Positions 1 to 6,984 of a stretch of 50,638 nucleotides of DNA are shown here, in pieces. Under the pieces are notes generated by a model. It saw only the letters and a program-made list of their open reading frames with translations, did not search any database and was not told where the DNA came from. The stretch is from an uncultured Actinomycetes bacterium (lineage in GTDB: Bacteria; Actinomycetota; Acidimicrobiia; Acidimicrobiales; Microtrichaceae). Both the position numbers and the translations under genes were made by a program. The stretch lies in assembly GCA_903868545.1 (NCBI GenBank), contig CAIPVR010000330.1, forward strand, positions 1 through 50,638, written 5' to 3'. Within the stretch, counting starts at the first letter, position 1. Each line of letters starts with the position of its first letter.

Positions 1-903
1 CGCCCCGCTCGGCCACTGCTCCACCGGCAGTCCCGCCAGCACGGCCGCCACGCGACCGCGCTCCTCGACCAGCCGGGCGACCCGGGCCTGCATCTCACCG
101 AGGTGGTCGAGGGCCAGCACGCCCGCCAGTTGGGTCACCTCATCGAGGTGGTACGGCAGCACCACCTGCTCGAGCGCGTCCACCATCCAGGTGGGCCCCA
201 CCAGGTACCCGAGTCGCAGCGCGGCCGCCGACCACGTCTTCGAATAGGTGCGGGTGACCACGACGTTGCGATCCTCGGCCACGAGCCCGAGCGCCGACCA
301 CGGGGCGAACTGCCCATAGGCCTCGTCGACCACGAGCAGGCCGTCCACCGCCTCCACCGCGTCGAGCACCGCCCGCACGGTGGCCTCGTCCTCCACCCGG
401 CCGGTCGGATTGTTCGGCGAGCACAGGAAGGTCACCGCAGGGCGGTGGAGGGCGATCTCCGCGGTCGCCCGGTGCAGGTCGAGCGTGAAGTCCTCGCGAC
501 GGTCGAGCTCCACCACGGTCGCACCGGTGACCCGGGCGATGTGGGCGTGCAACGCGTACGTGGGCTCGAAGGTGACGACGCTGCGGCCGGCACCGGCGTA
601 GGTCAGCAGGACCGTCTGCAGCACCTCATTGGACCCGTTCGCCGCGAACACCTGTCGGGCGGTGAGGCCGCCGGGCACGGCGGCACCCTCCACCTCGGCG
701 ATCCGGGCCCGCAGGGCGGTGGCACCCCGCTCGGGGTAGCGGTGCCAGGCCACCCCACCGAGCGCCGTCGCGAGCGACGCCGTGAACGAGGCGGGCGGCG
801 GCTCCGGCGCCTCGTTCGTGTTGAGGCGGACCCGCACGTCCACCTGCGGCGAGTGGTACCCCTCCATCAGGGCCAGGTCGTCGCGCACCCGTGGGCGGCC
901 CAT
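1..903 (-). CDS. hisC: Histidinol-phosphate aminotransferase, C-terminus cut by window edge
   Basis: PLP-dependent aminotransferase that converts imidazole-acetol phosphate to L-histidinol phosphate in histidine biosynthesis. The visible 301 codons begin MGRPRVRDDL and contain the family motif RLNTNEAPEPP near the N-terminus, ANGSNE (phosphate and cofactor pocket), SPNNPTG in the middle, and TYSKTW, whose Lys222 is the expected Schiff-base lysine. The ATG at 903 overlaps the hisD stop (ATGA), so it is translationally coupled to hisD on the same strand. The remaining C-terminal part lies beyond base 1. Generic class-I/II aminotransferases look similar, but the hisD coupling makes HisC the firm choice. 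Confidence 0.95.
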   Translation of the reverse strand, partial: MGRPRVRDDLALMEGYHSPQVDVRVRLNTNEAPEPPPASFTASLATALGGVAWHRYPERGATALRARIAEVEGAAVPGGLTARQVFAANGSNEVLQTVLLTYAGAGRSVVTFEPTYALHAHIARVTGATVVELDRREDFTLDLHRATAEIALHRPAVTFLCSPNNPTGRVEDEATVRAVLDAVEAVDGLLVVDEAYGQFAPWSALGLVAEDRNVVVTRTYSKTWSAAALRLGYLVGPTWMVDALEQVVLPYHLDEVTQLAGVLALDHLGEMQARVARLVEERGRVAAVLAGLPVEQWPSGA

Positions 904-2201
904 CACGCACCGTCCCGACGGGCGGCGAGCCGCAGACGGACGGACTCGGCGTGCGCGTCGAGCCCCTCCGCGTCGGCGAGGGCGATCACCGCGGGACCGA
1001 TCCGCTCGAGCGCGGGACCGTCGACGGTGATCACGTGGTGGTGCTTGAGGAAGTCGTCCACCGTGAGCGCCGAGGCGAAGCGGGCGGTGCCGTCGGTCGG
1101 CAGCACGTGGCTCGGGCCGGCGAGGTAGTCGCCCACCGACGCCGGCGACCACGGGCCCACGAAGATCGCGCCCGCGTGGTGGACCAGCGGCACCAACGCC
1201 TCGGCACCGTCGCAGAGCAGCTCGAGGTGTTCCGGCGCCACGAGGTCGGCCACGGCCACGGCCGCCTCCGGCGAGTCCACCAGCACGGCGTGGCCGGCCG
1301 ATGCGAGCGTGGCGGTGATCTCCGCCGCCCGGGGCGCCTCGGCCACCAGGCGCCCGATCGCCGCATCCACGTCGTCGGCCACCTGTTCGTCCCAGGTGAT
1401 GAGCCACGCGAGGCCGTCGGGCCCGTGCTCGGCCTGGAGGATCACGTCGACCGCAGCGAACTCCGCCGGGACGCTCGCATCCGCGAGCACCACCACCTCG
1501 CTCGGACCGGCGAAGGCCGCGGCCACGCCGACCCGGCCGGAGACCTCCCGCTGGGCGAGCGCCACGTAGCGGTTGCCGGGACCACAGATCACGTCGACCG
1601 GGGGCACCGAGGCCGTGCCGTCGGCGAGGGCGCCGATCGCCTGGGCACCACCGAGCGCGTAGACCTCCTCCACCCCGGCCACCGCGGCCGCGGCGAGCGT
1701 GACCGTGCTCACCGACCCCGTGTCGCGGTTCGGCGGCACGCACACCGCCACCTCGGGCACGCCGGCCACGAGCGCGGGCCCCGCGGTCATCAGCAAGGTC
1801 GACGGGTACGAGGCCCGCCCACCCGGCACGTAGCAACCCACCCGGTCCACGGGCCGGAGGTAGGAACGGATCCGCACGCCGTCGGTGTCGTGGACCACCT
1901 CCGGCCGCAGCTGGGCCCGGTGGTGCTCGGCGATCCGCTCCCGTGCCAGTTCGAGCGCGGCCACCACGTCGGGTGGCGTGGCGGCGAGCGCGGCCCGGAT
2001 CTCCTCGGCCGGCACCCGCAGCGACACCGGCCGCACACCGTCGAACCGTTCGGTGAGGTCGAACAGCGCCTCGTCGCCCCGTTCGCGCACCTCGGCGAGG
2101 ATCTCCCGGACGGCCGCGAGCGGTTCGCCGCCCGCCACCTCCGGCCGGGGGAGCAACGGCGCCGGGTCGGCCACACCGCGCAGGTCGAGTCGGTTCAGCA
2201 C
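903..2201 (-). CDS. hisD: Histidinol dehydrogenase
   Basis: Zinc- and NAD-dependent enzyme that oxidises L-histidinol to L-histidine in two steps, the last reactions of the pathway. I choose the GTG at 2201 (VLNRLDLRG, the typical HisD N-terminus), giving 432 aa. A GTG three codons upstream is possible, but a TACCGT box at 2214-2209 would then run into the start. Seen: the YVPGGRASYPS region, GPSEVVVLAD, QAEHGPDG (Gln and His zinc ligands), APEHLE (catalytic Glu-His), VGDYLAGPSH (Asp ligand) and a C-terminal HAES (last His ligand). Length and all key residues fit the family. It is followed by hisC with a 1-nt start/stop overlap. Confidence 0.97.
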   Translation of the reverse strand: MLNRLDLRGVADPAPLLPRPEVAGGEPLAAVREILAEVRERGDEALFDLTERFDGVRPVSLRVPAEEIRAALAATPPDVVAALELARERIAEHHRAQLRPEVVHDTDGVRIRSYLRPVDRVGCYVPGGRASYPSTLLMTAGPALVAGVPEVAVCVPPNRDTGSVSTVTLAAAAVAGVEEVYALGGAQAIGALADGTASVPPVDVICGPGNRYVALAQREVSGRVGVAAAFAGPSEVVVLADASVPAEFAAVDVILQAEHGPDGLAWLITWDEQVADDVDAAIGRLVAEAPRAAEITATLASAGHAVLVDSPEAAVAVADLVAPEHLELLCDGAEALVPLVHHAGAIFVGPWSPASVGDYLAGPSHVLPTDGTARFASALTVDDFLKHHHVITVDGPALERIGPAVIALADAEGLDAHAESVRLRLAARRDGA

Positions 2202-2208
2202 GGCGTGC

Positions 2209-2214
2209 ACGGTA
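2209..2214 (-). promoter_or_regulatory. Putative -10 box of leaderless hisD
   Basis: TACCGT on the minus strand ends 7 nt before the GTG at 2201. The spacing fits a leaderless transcript that begins at or next to the start codon, and it supports the shorter hisD start. No convincing -35 was recognised. Confidence 0.45.
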
Positions 2215-2277
2215 GCCCGCGCCCCTGCCGACTCCCCGCCGGTTCCGGGCGGGGCCGGACCCGGGCGCGACGGGTGC

Positions 2278-2283
2278 TAGGAA
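2278..2283 (+). promoter_or_regulatory. Putative -10-like box for the small ORF at 2291
   Basis: TAGGAA lies 7 nt before the GTG at 2291. It is a weaker match to TAnnnT than most others here, but the spacing is the same. Confidence 0.25.
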
Positions 2284-2290
2284 CGTCACC

Positions 2291-2488
2291 GTGAGCCTGC
2301 ACGCCGACCTGGCCTCCCTGCAGTCGACGCTCGACCAGGCCGTCGAACGTCTCGACGCCGCCGCCGCGGAGGTGCGCGGCACCGAACGCGACGACCTGCT
2401 CGGCGACCTCTACGAGATCGAGCGTCACCTGCGGGCGGCCACGCGCCGGCTCACCCGGGCGCTGGGCTCGCTGCCGCCGACGGACTGA
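2291..2488 (+). CDS. Small helical protein of unknown function
   Basis: A 65-aa acidic, Ala/Leu-rich protein beginning MSLHADLASL from a GTG codon. The heptad-like spacing of leucines (SLQSTLDQAVERL, DLYEIERHLR, RRLTRALGSL) predicts two or three amphipathic helices, possibly a coiled coil. There is no cysteine, signal peptide or membrane segment. It diverges from hisD and has a weak -10-like TAGGAA 7 nt before the start and a strong hairpin 30 nt after the stop, which supports a short monocistronic gene. I do not recognise the family. It could be spurious in this GC-rich sequence, but the composition looks protein-like. Confidence 0.55.
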   Translation: MSLHADLASLQSTLDQAVERLDAAAAEVRGTERDDLLGDLYEIERHLRAATRRLTRALGSLPPTD

Positions 2489-2517
2489 CCTGCGCCGGCG
2501 TCCGGGCCGAAAACGCA

Positions 2518-2542
2518 TCCGGCGCCCCGGAGGGGCGCCGGA
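2518..2542 (+). terminator. Hairpin terminator after the small ORF
   Basis: A perfect 11-bp stem (TCCGGCGCCCC paired with GGGGCGCCGGA) with a 3-nt GGA loop. No T tract follows, as is common in actinomycetes. It may act in both directions between two convergent genes. Confidence 0.6.
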
Positions 2543-2638
2543 CGGACGTCCCGGGCGGCGGGAGCCCAGGGACGCCTGTTACCAGGTGGCGGGAACCTGG
2601 CGAGCGACAGTTGAGCACAACGTCCCCGAGGTGTCGAG

Positions 2639-2650
2639 TGTTCCGGAACA
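2639..2650. repeat. Perfect 12-bp palindrome
   Basis: TGTTCCGGAACA is self-complementary over all 12 bases. It sits in the convergent gap, not next to a start codon, so an operator role is doubtful. It may be a protein-binding site or chance. Confidence 0.3.
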
Positions 2651-2770
2651 GCGTCCCGGGGCACCCGCGGAACGGCGGTCCGGTGGGGCCTCGATGGCCG
2701 TCACGGGGCCGGTCGCGCGGTCGCCCGAAGGCCGCCCAGGCACCGGTTCGGATGCCCGTCAGCGCGTCGT

Positions 2771-3442
2771 TCAGGCCTGGACGGAGGGGCAGAACGACGC
2801 CAGGACGCACCGCTCGCAGGCCGGCCGACGCGCCGCGCAGACCCGCCGGCCGTGCAGGATCAGCCGCAACGAGAACTCGCCCCGCTCGGCGGCCGGCACC
2901 ATCGGCCCCAGCTCGTGCTCCACCCGTACCGGGTCGTCGTCCTCGGTCAGCCCGAGGCGCTTCGAGAGGCGGAGCACGTGGGTGTCCACCGGCAACCCCG
3001 GGAGGCCGAGCGCCACGCTGCGGACCACGTTGGCGGTCTTGCGCCCCACGCCCGGCAACGACGTGAGGTCGGCCATCGCGCCGGGCACCTCACCGCCGAA
3101 GCGGTCGACGAGGCCGTCGGCCATGCCGATCAGGCTCTTCGCCTTCGAACGGAAGAACCCGGTGGACCGGATGATCTCCTCGAGTTCCTCCGGGTCGGCC
3201 TCGGCCAGGTCCGCCGGCGTGGGGTACCGGGCGAACAGTGCGGGTGTGACCTGGTTGACCCGGGCGTCGGTGCACTGCGCCGACAGGATCGTGGCCGCCA
3301 ACAGCTCGTACGCGTCGCGGTGGTCGAGCTCGCAGTGTGCCTCCGGGTACTCGAGCGCCAGCAGTTCGTGGGTGCGACGGGCCCGGCCCGCCGGCGTCCT
3401 CGGTCGCCGGCGCGCCGGGGTGTGCTCGGACGGTGCGGCCAC
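2771..3442 (-). CDS. nth: Endonuclease III
   Basis: Bifunctional DNA glycosylase/AP lyase of base-excision repair that removes oxidised pyrimidines. The frame stays open far upstream, but the real start is the GTG at 3442 ([10 protein letters not shown]), giving 223 aa. TACCGT sits 6 nt before it. Seen: the helix-hairpin-helix [12 protein letters not shown] with the catalytic Lys, the catalytic Asp in [14 protein letters not shown], and a C-terminal 4Fe-4S cluster motif with exact spacing C-x6-C-x2-C-x5-C ([17 protein letters not shown]). It diverges from the mycothiol synthase-like gene, 25 bp apart. Confidence 0.97.
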   Translation of the reverse strand: MAAPSEHTPARRRPRTPAGRARRTHELLALEYPEAHCELDHRDAYELLAATILSAQCTDARVNQVTPALFARYPTPADLAEADPEELEEIIRSTGFFRSKAKSLIGMADGLVDRFGGEVPGAMADLTSLPGVGRKTANVVRSVALGLPGLPVDTHVLRLSKRLGLTEDDDPVRVEHELGPMVPAAERGEFSLRLILHGRRVCAARRPACERCVLASFCPSVQA

Positions 3443-3448
3443 CGGCGA

Positions 3449-3458
3449 ACGGTAGCCT
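3449..3458. promoter_or_regulatory. Overlapping divergent -10 boxes of nth and mshD
   Basis: The ten bases ACGGTAGCCT read TACCGT on the minus strand (6 nt before the nth GTG) and TAGCCT on the plus strand (9 nt before the mshD GTG). The two hexamers share the central TA, so RNA polymerase could hardly open both at once. Confidence 0.45.
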
Positions 3459-3467
3459 TCACCGCCG

Positions 3468-4136
3468 GTGCCCCCCACCGACGACGTGCCCCCAGCAACC
3501 CGACCCGAGCCGGACCGGCGCGCCGGGTCGCTCCGCTGGGTGTCGCCCCTCGACGACGACAGCGACACCGTGATGGCCGCGGCCGGGCTCCGGCGGGTGC
3601 GCACGCTCGACCAGCTCCGCGTCACGCTCCCCGTGCCCGGCCACGCCGAGCGCCTCGCCGGTGCCGGCCTCGCGGTGCGGGCCCTCCGCCGGGACGCGGA
3701 CGAGACCGGGGTGCTCAGGGTCAACAACCGTGCGTTCCGGTGGCACCCCGACCAGGCCGACTGGGACGGTGACCGCCTCGCCGCTGCGCTCGACGAGGAC
3801 TGGGTGGACCTCGACGGCGTGCTCGTGCACGAGGGACCCGACGGCAGGATCGACGGGTTCTGCTGGACCCGCGTCCACCCGGCCACCGCGACCGAGCCCG
3901 AGCAGGGCGAGATCTTCCTGATCGCGGCCGACCCCGACCTCCACGGCACCGGGCTCGGCCGCTCGCTCGTCCTGGCCGGCCTCGACCACCTCACCGCCCG
4001 GGGGGTGGGTGTGGCGCTGCTCTACGTGGAGGCCGACAACCAGGCCGCCCAGCGGCTCTACCGGCGGCTCGGCTTCACGCGCCACCACTCCGACGGCGGG
4101 TACGCGGCCGGCGCCGCGGCGGCCGGGACGACGTGA
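3468..4136 (+). CDS. mshD: Mycothiol synthase-like GNAT acetyltransferase, N-terminally short
   Basis: MshD transfers acetyl from acetyl-CoA to Cys-GlcN-Ins, the last step of mycothiol synthesis. The 222-aa protein has the MshD signatures [19 protein letters not shown], the acetyl-CoA loop [10 protein letters not shown], and [19 protein letters not shown]. Known MshD proteins are about 300 aa with two GNAT domains. Here only the last 40-50 residues of the first domain remain ([19 protein letters not shown]), and no coding space exists upstream because the nth promoter lies there. It is either a genuinely reduced MshD or a related single-domain acetyltransferase. The stop overlaps the rlmN start (GTGA). 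Confidence 0.8.
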   Translation: MPPTDDVPPATRPEPDRRAGSLRWVSPLDDDSDTVMAAAGLRRVRTLDQLRVTLPVPGHAERLAGAGLAVRALRRDADETGVLRVNNRAFRWHPDQADWDGDRLAAALDEDWVDLDGVLVHEGPDGRIDGFCWTRVHPATATEPEQGEIFLIAADPDLHGTGLGRSLVLAGLDHLTARGVGVALLYVEADNQAAQRLYRRLGFTRHHSDGGYAAGAAAAGTT

Positions 4137-5170
4137 ACACGCAGTACGACCCCGACCGGGCGGCCCTCGGCGACCTCCTCGCCGCGGAGCCGCGGTACCG
4201 GATCGACCAGCTCTGGGACGGCCTCTACCGCCAGGGAAAGGAGTTCGCGGAGCTCACGACCCTGCCCGCCGCGCTCCGCGCCCGCCTGGCCGAGGAACTC
4301 CCCCCGGCGCTCACCGAGGTCACCCGGTCGGTCACCGACGAGGGCGACACCACCAAGTGGCTTTGGGAACTCGCGGGCGGCGCCCGGGTGGAGACCGTCC
4401 TGATGCACTACGAGGACCGCTCCACGGTGTGCGTGTCCACCCAGGCCGGCTGCGCGATGGCCTGCGGATTCTGCGCCACCGGCCAGGCGGGCTTCGAGCG
4501 CCAGCTGTCGGTCGGCGAGATCGTGGAACAGGTGATGGCCGCGCGCCGGGCGGCGGGGGGCCGACGGGTGTCGAACGTCGTGTTCATGGGGATGGGCGAG
4601 CCGCTCGCCAACTTCGACGCGGTGTGGGCGGCGGTGCACCGCCTCCACGACGACGTGGGCATCGGCGCCCGCCACCTGACGCTGTCGACCGTCGGCATCG
4701 TGCCCGGCATCCGGCGCCTCGCCGGCGAGGACCTGCCGGTGAACCTCGCGGTGTCGCTGCACGCGGCCGACGACGCGCTCCGCGACGAGCTCGTGCCGAT
4801 CAACCGCCGCTACCCGCTCGCCGAACTCACCGACGCGTGCGAGGCCTACGTGGAGGCCACCCACCGGCGGCTGAGCTTCGAGTGGGCGATGATCGAGGGG
4901 GTCAACGACCGGTTCGCCGACGCCGACCGGCTCGCCGGGCTGGCCCGCCGGCTCCGGGCCCACGTGAACCTCATCCCCCTCAACAGCACGCCCGGCTACC
5001 CCGTCCGCGGCTCCTCCCGGAACCGGGTGCACGCCTTCCACGACCGGTTGAGCGCCGCCGGGGTGAACGTCACCGTGCGCGACACGCGTGGTTCGGACAT
5101 CGACGCGGCCTGCGGGCAGCTGCGCGCGGGCCACGAGGCCCGACCGGTACCCGCCCCCCGCCGCCGCTGA
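4133..5170 (+). CDS. rlmN: Dual-specificity 23S rRNA/tRNA adenine-C2 methyltransferase
   Basis: Radical-SAM enzyme that methylates C2 of A2503 in 23S rRNA and, in studied homologues, A37 in tRNA. The 345-aa length is normal. Seen: the 4Fe-4S motif CAMACGFC (C-x3-C-x2-C) at about residues 112-119, the preceding essential Cys in TVCVSTQAGC, the SAM-binding region VFMGMGEPLAN, and the C-terminal methyl-carrying Cys in RDTRGSDIDAACGQL. Start is the GTG at 4133, coupled to mshD by a 4-bp overlap. It converges on the next gene with a 21-bp gap. Confidence 0.97.
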   Translation: MNTQYDPDRAALGDLLAAEPRYRIDQLWDGLYRQGKEFAELTTLPAALRARLAEELPPALTEVTRSVTDEGDTTKWLWELAGGARVETVLMHYEDRSTVCVSTQAGCAMACGFCATGQAGFERQLSVGEIVEQVMAARRAAGGRRVSNVVFMGMGEPLANFDAVWAAVHRLHDDVGIGARHLTLSTVGIVPGIRRLAGEDLPVNLAVSLHAADDALRDELVPINRRYPLAELTDACEAYVEATHRRLSFEWAMIEGVNDRFADADRLAGLARRLRAHVNLIPLNSTPGYPVRGSSRNRVHAFHDRLSAAGVNVTVRDTRGSDIDAACGQLRAGHEARPVPAPRRR

Positions 5171-5191
5171 CCCCCTGCTCGTGCGGCCGGG

Positions 5192-5965
5192 TCAGCGGAC
5201 GAGCACCGTGACGCGGCCGGCCCGGATCGCGTCGGACAGGTGCTCGTGCCGACCCACGCGCGACCCCGGCCACACCACCGAGCGCTCCACCCGACCCTCC
5301 ACCACCGCGCCCTCGCCCACCACCGAGTCGCCGCCGGAGAGCAGCAGGTTGGCGGCGAGGTAGTCGGCGGGAGTGCCGCAGTCGAGCACCCGGCCCTCGA
5401 CGTGCGCCGTCGCCAGCCGGCCGGCGGCCACCTCGTCACGCCAGAGCACCTCCCAGAGACCTGCGGGCCGCTCGTCGAGACGCTGCACCGCGGCGGACGG
5501 CACGATCGAGGCCACCACCGAGCTCCGCGGACCGAACGGTCCCGGGGTCGCGGTGAGGACCCGCACGCGCTCACCGTCCCACCCTGCGAGGAACTCGTGG
5601 AGGTCGGCGTCGTGGAGCGTGTCGGCGTTGACCACGAGCGCGGCCCGACCGTCGAACCAGCCCCTCAGACGGCCGAGCGCCCCGGCGGTGCCGAGCGCCC
5701 GGTCCTCCTCCACCGACACGTGGACGGCCGACCCGGCGAGGTGCGCCTCCATGGCGTCACGGCCGTGGTGCACGTTCACCGCCACGTCCGCGCAGGCGAA
5801 GCGGACCGCAGCGATGGCATGGTCCACGAGCGGCCGGTTGGCCACGGGACACAGCGGCTTGGGCCGCAACCGGGTGAGCGGACGGAGTCGGCGGCCCTCT
5901 CCGGCGGCGAGGACCACCCCGGCGACCCCGTGACGGGTGGGGGGCTGGGCCACACTGTCATCCAT
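5192..5965 (-). CDS. Sugar-1-phosphate nucleotidyltransferase
   Basis: Nucleotidyltransferase-fold enzyme that probably makes an NDP-sugar (mannose-1-P guanylyltransferase or glucose-1-P thymidylyltransferase type). Seen: the nucleotide loop GVVLAAGEGRRLRPLT followed by RPKPLCPVANRPLVDHAI, then ALGTAGALG and VVNADTLHD (metal-binding Asp). A short run near the C-terminus (VVGEGAVVEGRVERSVVWPG) resembles a few turns of left-handed beta-helix. About 257 aa from the ATG at 5965. A GTG at 5953 is equally plausible, because the ATG overlaps the start of the divergent membrane gene. Substrate cannot be assigned from sequence alone. Confidence 0.85.
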   Translation of the reverse strand: MDDSVAQPPTRHGVAGVVLAAGEGRRLRPLTRLRPKPLCPVANRPLVDHAIAAVRFACADVAVNVHHGRDAMEAHLAGSAVHVSVEEDRALGTAGALGRLRGWFDGRAALVVNADTLHDADLHEFLAGWDGERVRVLTATPGPFGPRSSVVASIVPSAAVQRLDERPAGLWEVLWRDEVAAGRLATAHVEGRVLDCGTPADYLAANLLLSGGDSVVGEGAVVEGRVERSVVWPGSRVGRHEHLSDAIRAGRVTVLVR

Positions 5966-6386
5966 GAACGACCGTCGCTGGTTCAACAGTCGGCTGCCGC
6001 AGACCCTGGTGATCGCGCAGTTCCTGCTGTACTTCAACGCCTTCTGGCTGGCCCTCGCCGCCCTCGGCAGCCTCCGCGGGCTGGGGTCCGGCGGGATGCT
6101 GGCGCTGCTCTACCGCGTGCTCCTTTTCGGCAGCCTCGCGGCCAACGTCTACGGCGCGCACGGCATCGCGAACGAGCGGAAGCGGGGCTACGAGGTGGCC
6201 GTCGTGGCGGCCTTCCTGCCGATCGCCGTGCCGGCGGTCATCCTGCTCCTGGACGGCAACCTGTTCGGCAACCTCGGCGCCGTGCTGATCCCGGGCGGGA
6301 TCATCAACGCCCTGTTCGTCTACGCGCTGATCGCGCTGCTCCTGCACACCCAGAGCCGCGAACACCAGAAGGTCTGGTTCAGCTGA
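5964..6386 (+). CDS. Small four-helix membrane protein of unknown function
   Basis: A 140-aa protein starting MNDRRWFNSR at the ATG at 5964. It has four predicted membrane segments: LVIAQFLLYFNAFWLALAAL, a second around LALLYRVLLFGSLAANVYG, then VVAAFLPIAVPAVILLL, then INALFVYALIALLL. A short basic loop NERKRGYE separates helices 2 and 3, and the C-terminus is polar and cytosolic-looking. No catalytic motif is seen. The start codon overlaps the ATG of the divergent nucleotidyltransferase by two bases. A CACACT box 7 nt upstream would give a leaderless transcript. Family not recognised. Confidence 0.8.
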   Translation: MNDRRWFNSRLPQTLVIAQFLLYFNAFWLALAALGSLRGLGSGGMLALLYRVLLFGSLAANVYGAHGIANERKRGYEVAVVAAFLPIAVPAVILLLDGNLFGNLGAVLIPGGIINALFVYALIALLLHTQSREHQKVWFS

Positions 6387-6432
6387 GGTGCGGGTTGGCC
6401 GCTCGGCGTCCACCGGGGCCATGATCGCGCCC

Positions 6433-6894
6433 ATGGCAACCGAGGTGAACGGCATCGCAGGACTGACCGAGCTGGTGGGCAGCCACCTGGGGTACTCGGA
6501 CTGGCTGGAGATCACCCAGGAGCGGGTGAACACGTTCGCGGACGCCACCGGCGACCACCAGTGGATCCACGTCGACGTGGAGCGGGCGAAGAAGGAGTCA
6601 CCGTTCGGCGGCCCGATCGCCCACGGCTACCTGACGCTCTCGCTCGGCCCGGTGCTCATGCCGCAGATCCTCACGGTCAGCGGCATCAAGATGGGCGTGA
6701 ACTACGGCCTCGGCAAGGTGCGCTTCGTGTCGCCGGTCCCGGTGGGTTCCAACCTCCGTCTCGGCGCCCAGCTCGACGAGGTGAAGGACCTCGGCGGCGG
6801 CTGGGCCCAGATCCACATGACCTTCACCTTCGAGGTCGAGGGCACCGACAAGCCGGCGTGCGTGGCCGAGATCATCTTCCGCTACGCGGAGTAG
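6433..6894 (+). CDS. MaoC-like (R)-specific enoyl-CoA hydratase
   Basis: Hot-dog fold dehydratase that hydrates trans-2-enoyl-CoA to (R)-3-hydroxyacyl-CoA. The 153-aa protein starts MATEVNGIAG. It has the hydratase motif FADATGDHQWIHVD with the catalytic Asp and His, followed by PFGGPIAHGYLTLSL. The whole resembles the single-hot-dog Rv0130/HtdZ group of mycobacteria. In-frame ATG and upstream codons extend to 6388, but homologues of this group start near 6433. It lies 46 bp after the membrane-protein gene on the same strand and may be co-transcribed. A two-part hairpin follows the stop. Confidence 0.92.
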   Translation: MATEVNGIAGLTELVGSHLGYSDWLEITQERVNTFADATGDHQWIHVDVERAKKESPFGGPIAHGYLTLSLGPVLMPQILTVSGIKMGVNYGLGKVRFVSPVPVGSNLRLGAQLDEVKDLGGGWAQIHMTFTFEVEGTDKPACVAEIIFRYAE

Positions 6895-6906
6895 CCCTCG
6901 TCGATG

Positions 6907-6950
6907 CGGGCCCGGCAGGGACCGGGCACCCGTCCCCGGTCCGGGGCCCG
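6907..6950 (+). terminator. Two-part GC hairpin terminator after MaoC gene
   Basis: Outer stem CGGGCCC (6907-6913) pairs with GGGCCCG (6944-6950). Inner stem GGACCGGG (6919-6926) pairs with CCCGGTCC (6935-6942) around an 8-nt loop. There is no T tract. It begins 12 nt after the MaoC stop. Confidence 0.6.
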
Positions 6951-6972
6951 ACCGGGTGTCACACGGCGCGGG

Positions 6973-6978
6973 TAGAAC
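6973..6978 (+). promoter_or_regulatory. Putative -10 box of leaderless HNH gene
   Basis: TAGAAC lies 6 nt before the ATG at 6985. It deviates from TAnnnT only at the last base, and the spacing matches the other leaderless genes here. Confidence 0.35.
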
Positions 6979-6984
6979 GCACAC

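Larger units (their letters stand above)
2489..2770. other. Non-coding convergent intergenic region
   Basis: This 282-bp stretch lies between the small gene (plus) and nth (minus). I see no convincing gene in it. It holds the hairpin at 2518-2542, a weaker inverted repeat CCAGGT/ACCTGG at 2582-2600, and a perfect 12-bp palindrome at 2639-2650. No tRNA-like or known riboswitch fold was recognised. Confidence 0.6.

Noticed and set aside
2771-3994. Very long nth frame reaching over the mshD gene
   Set aside because: The extra ~185 residues upstream of GTG 3442 are an antisense shadow of mshD. The nth promoter and family length support 223 aa.
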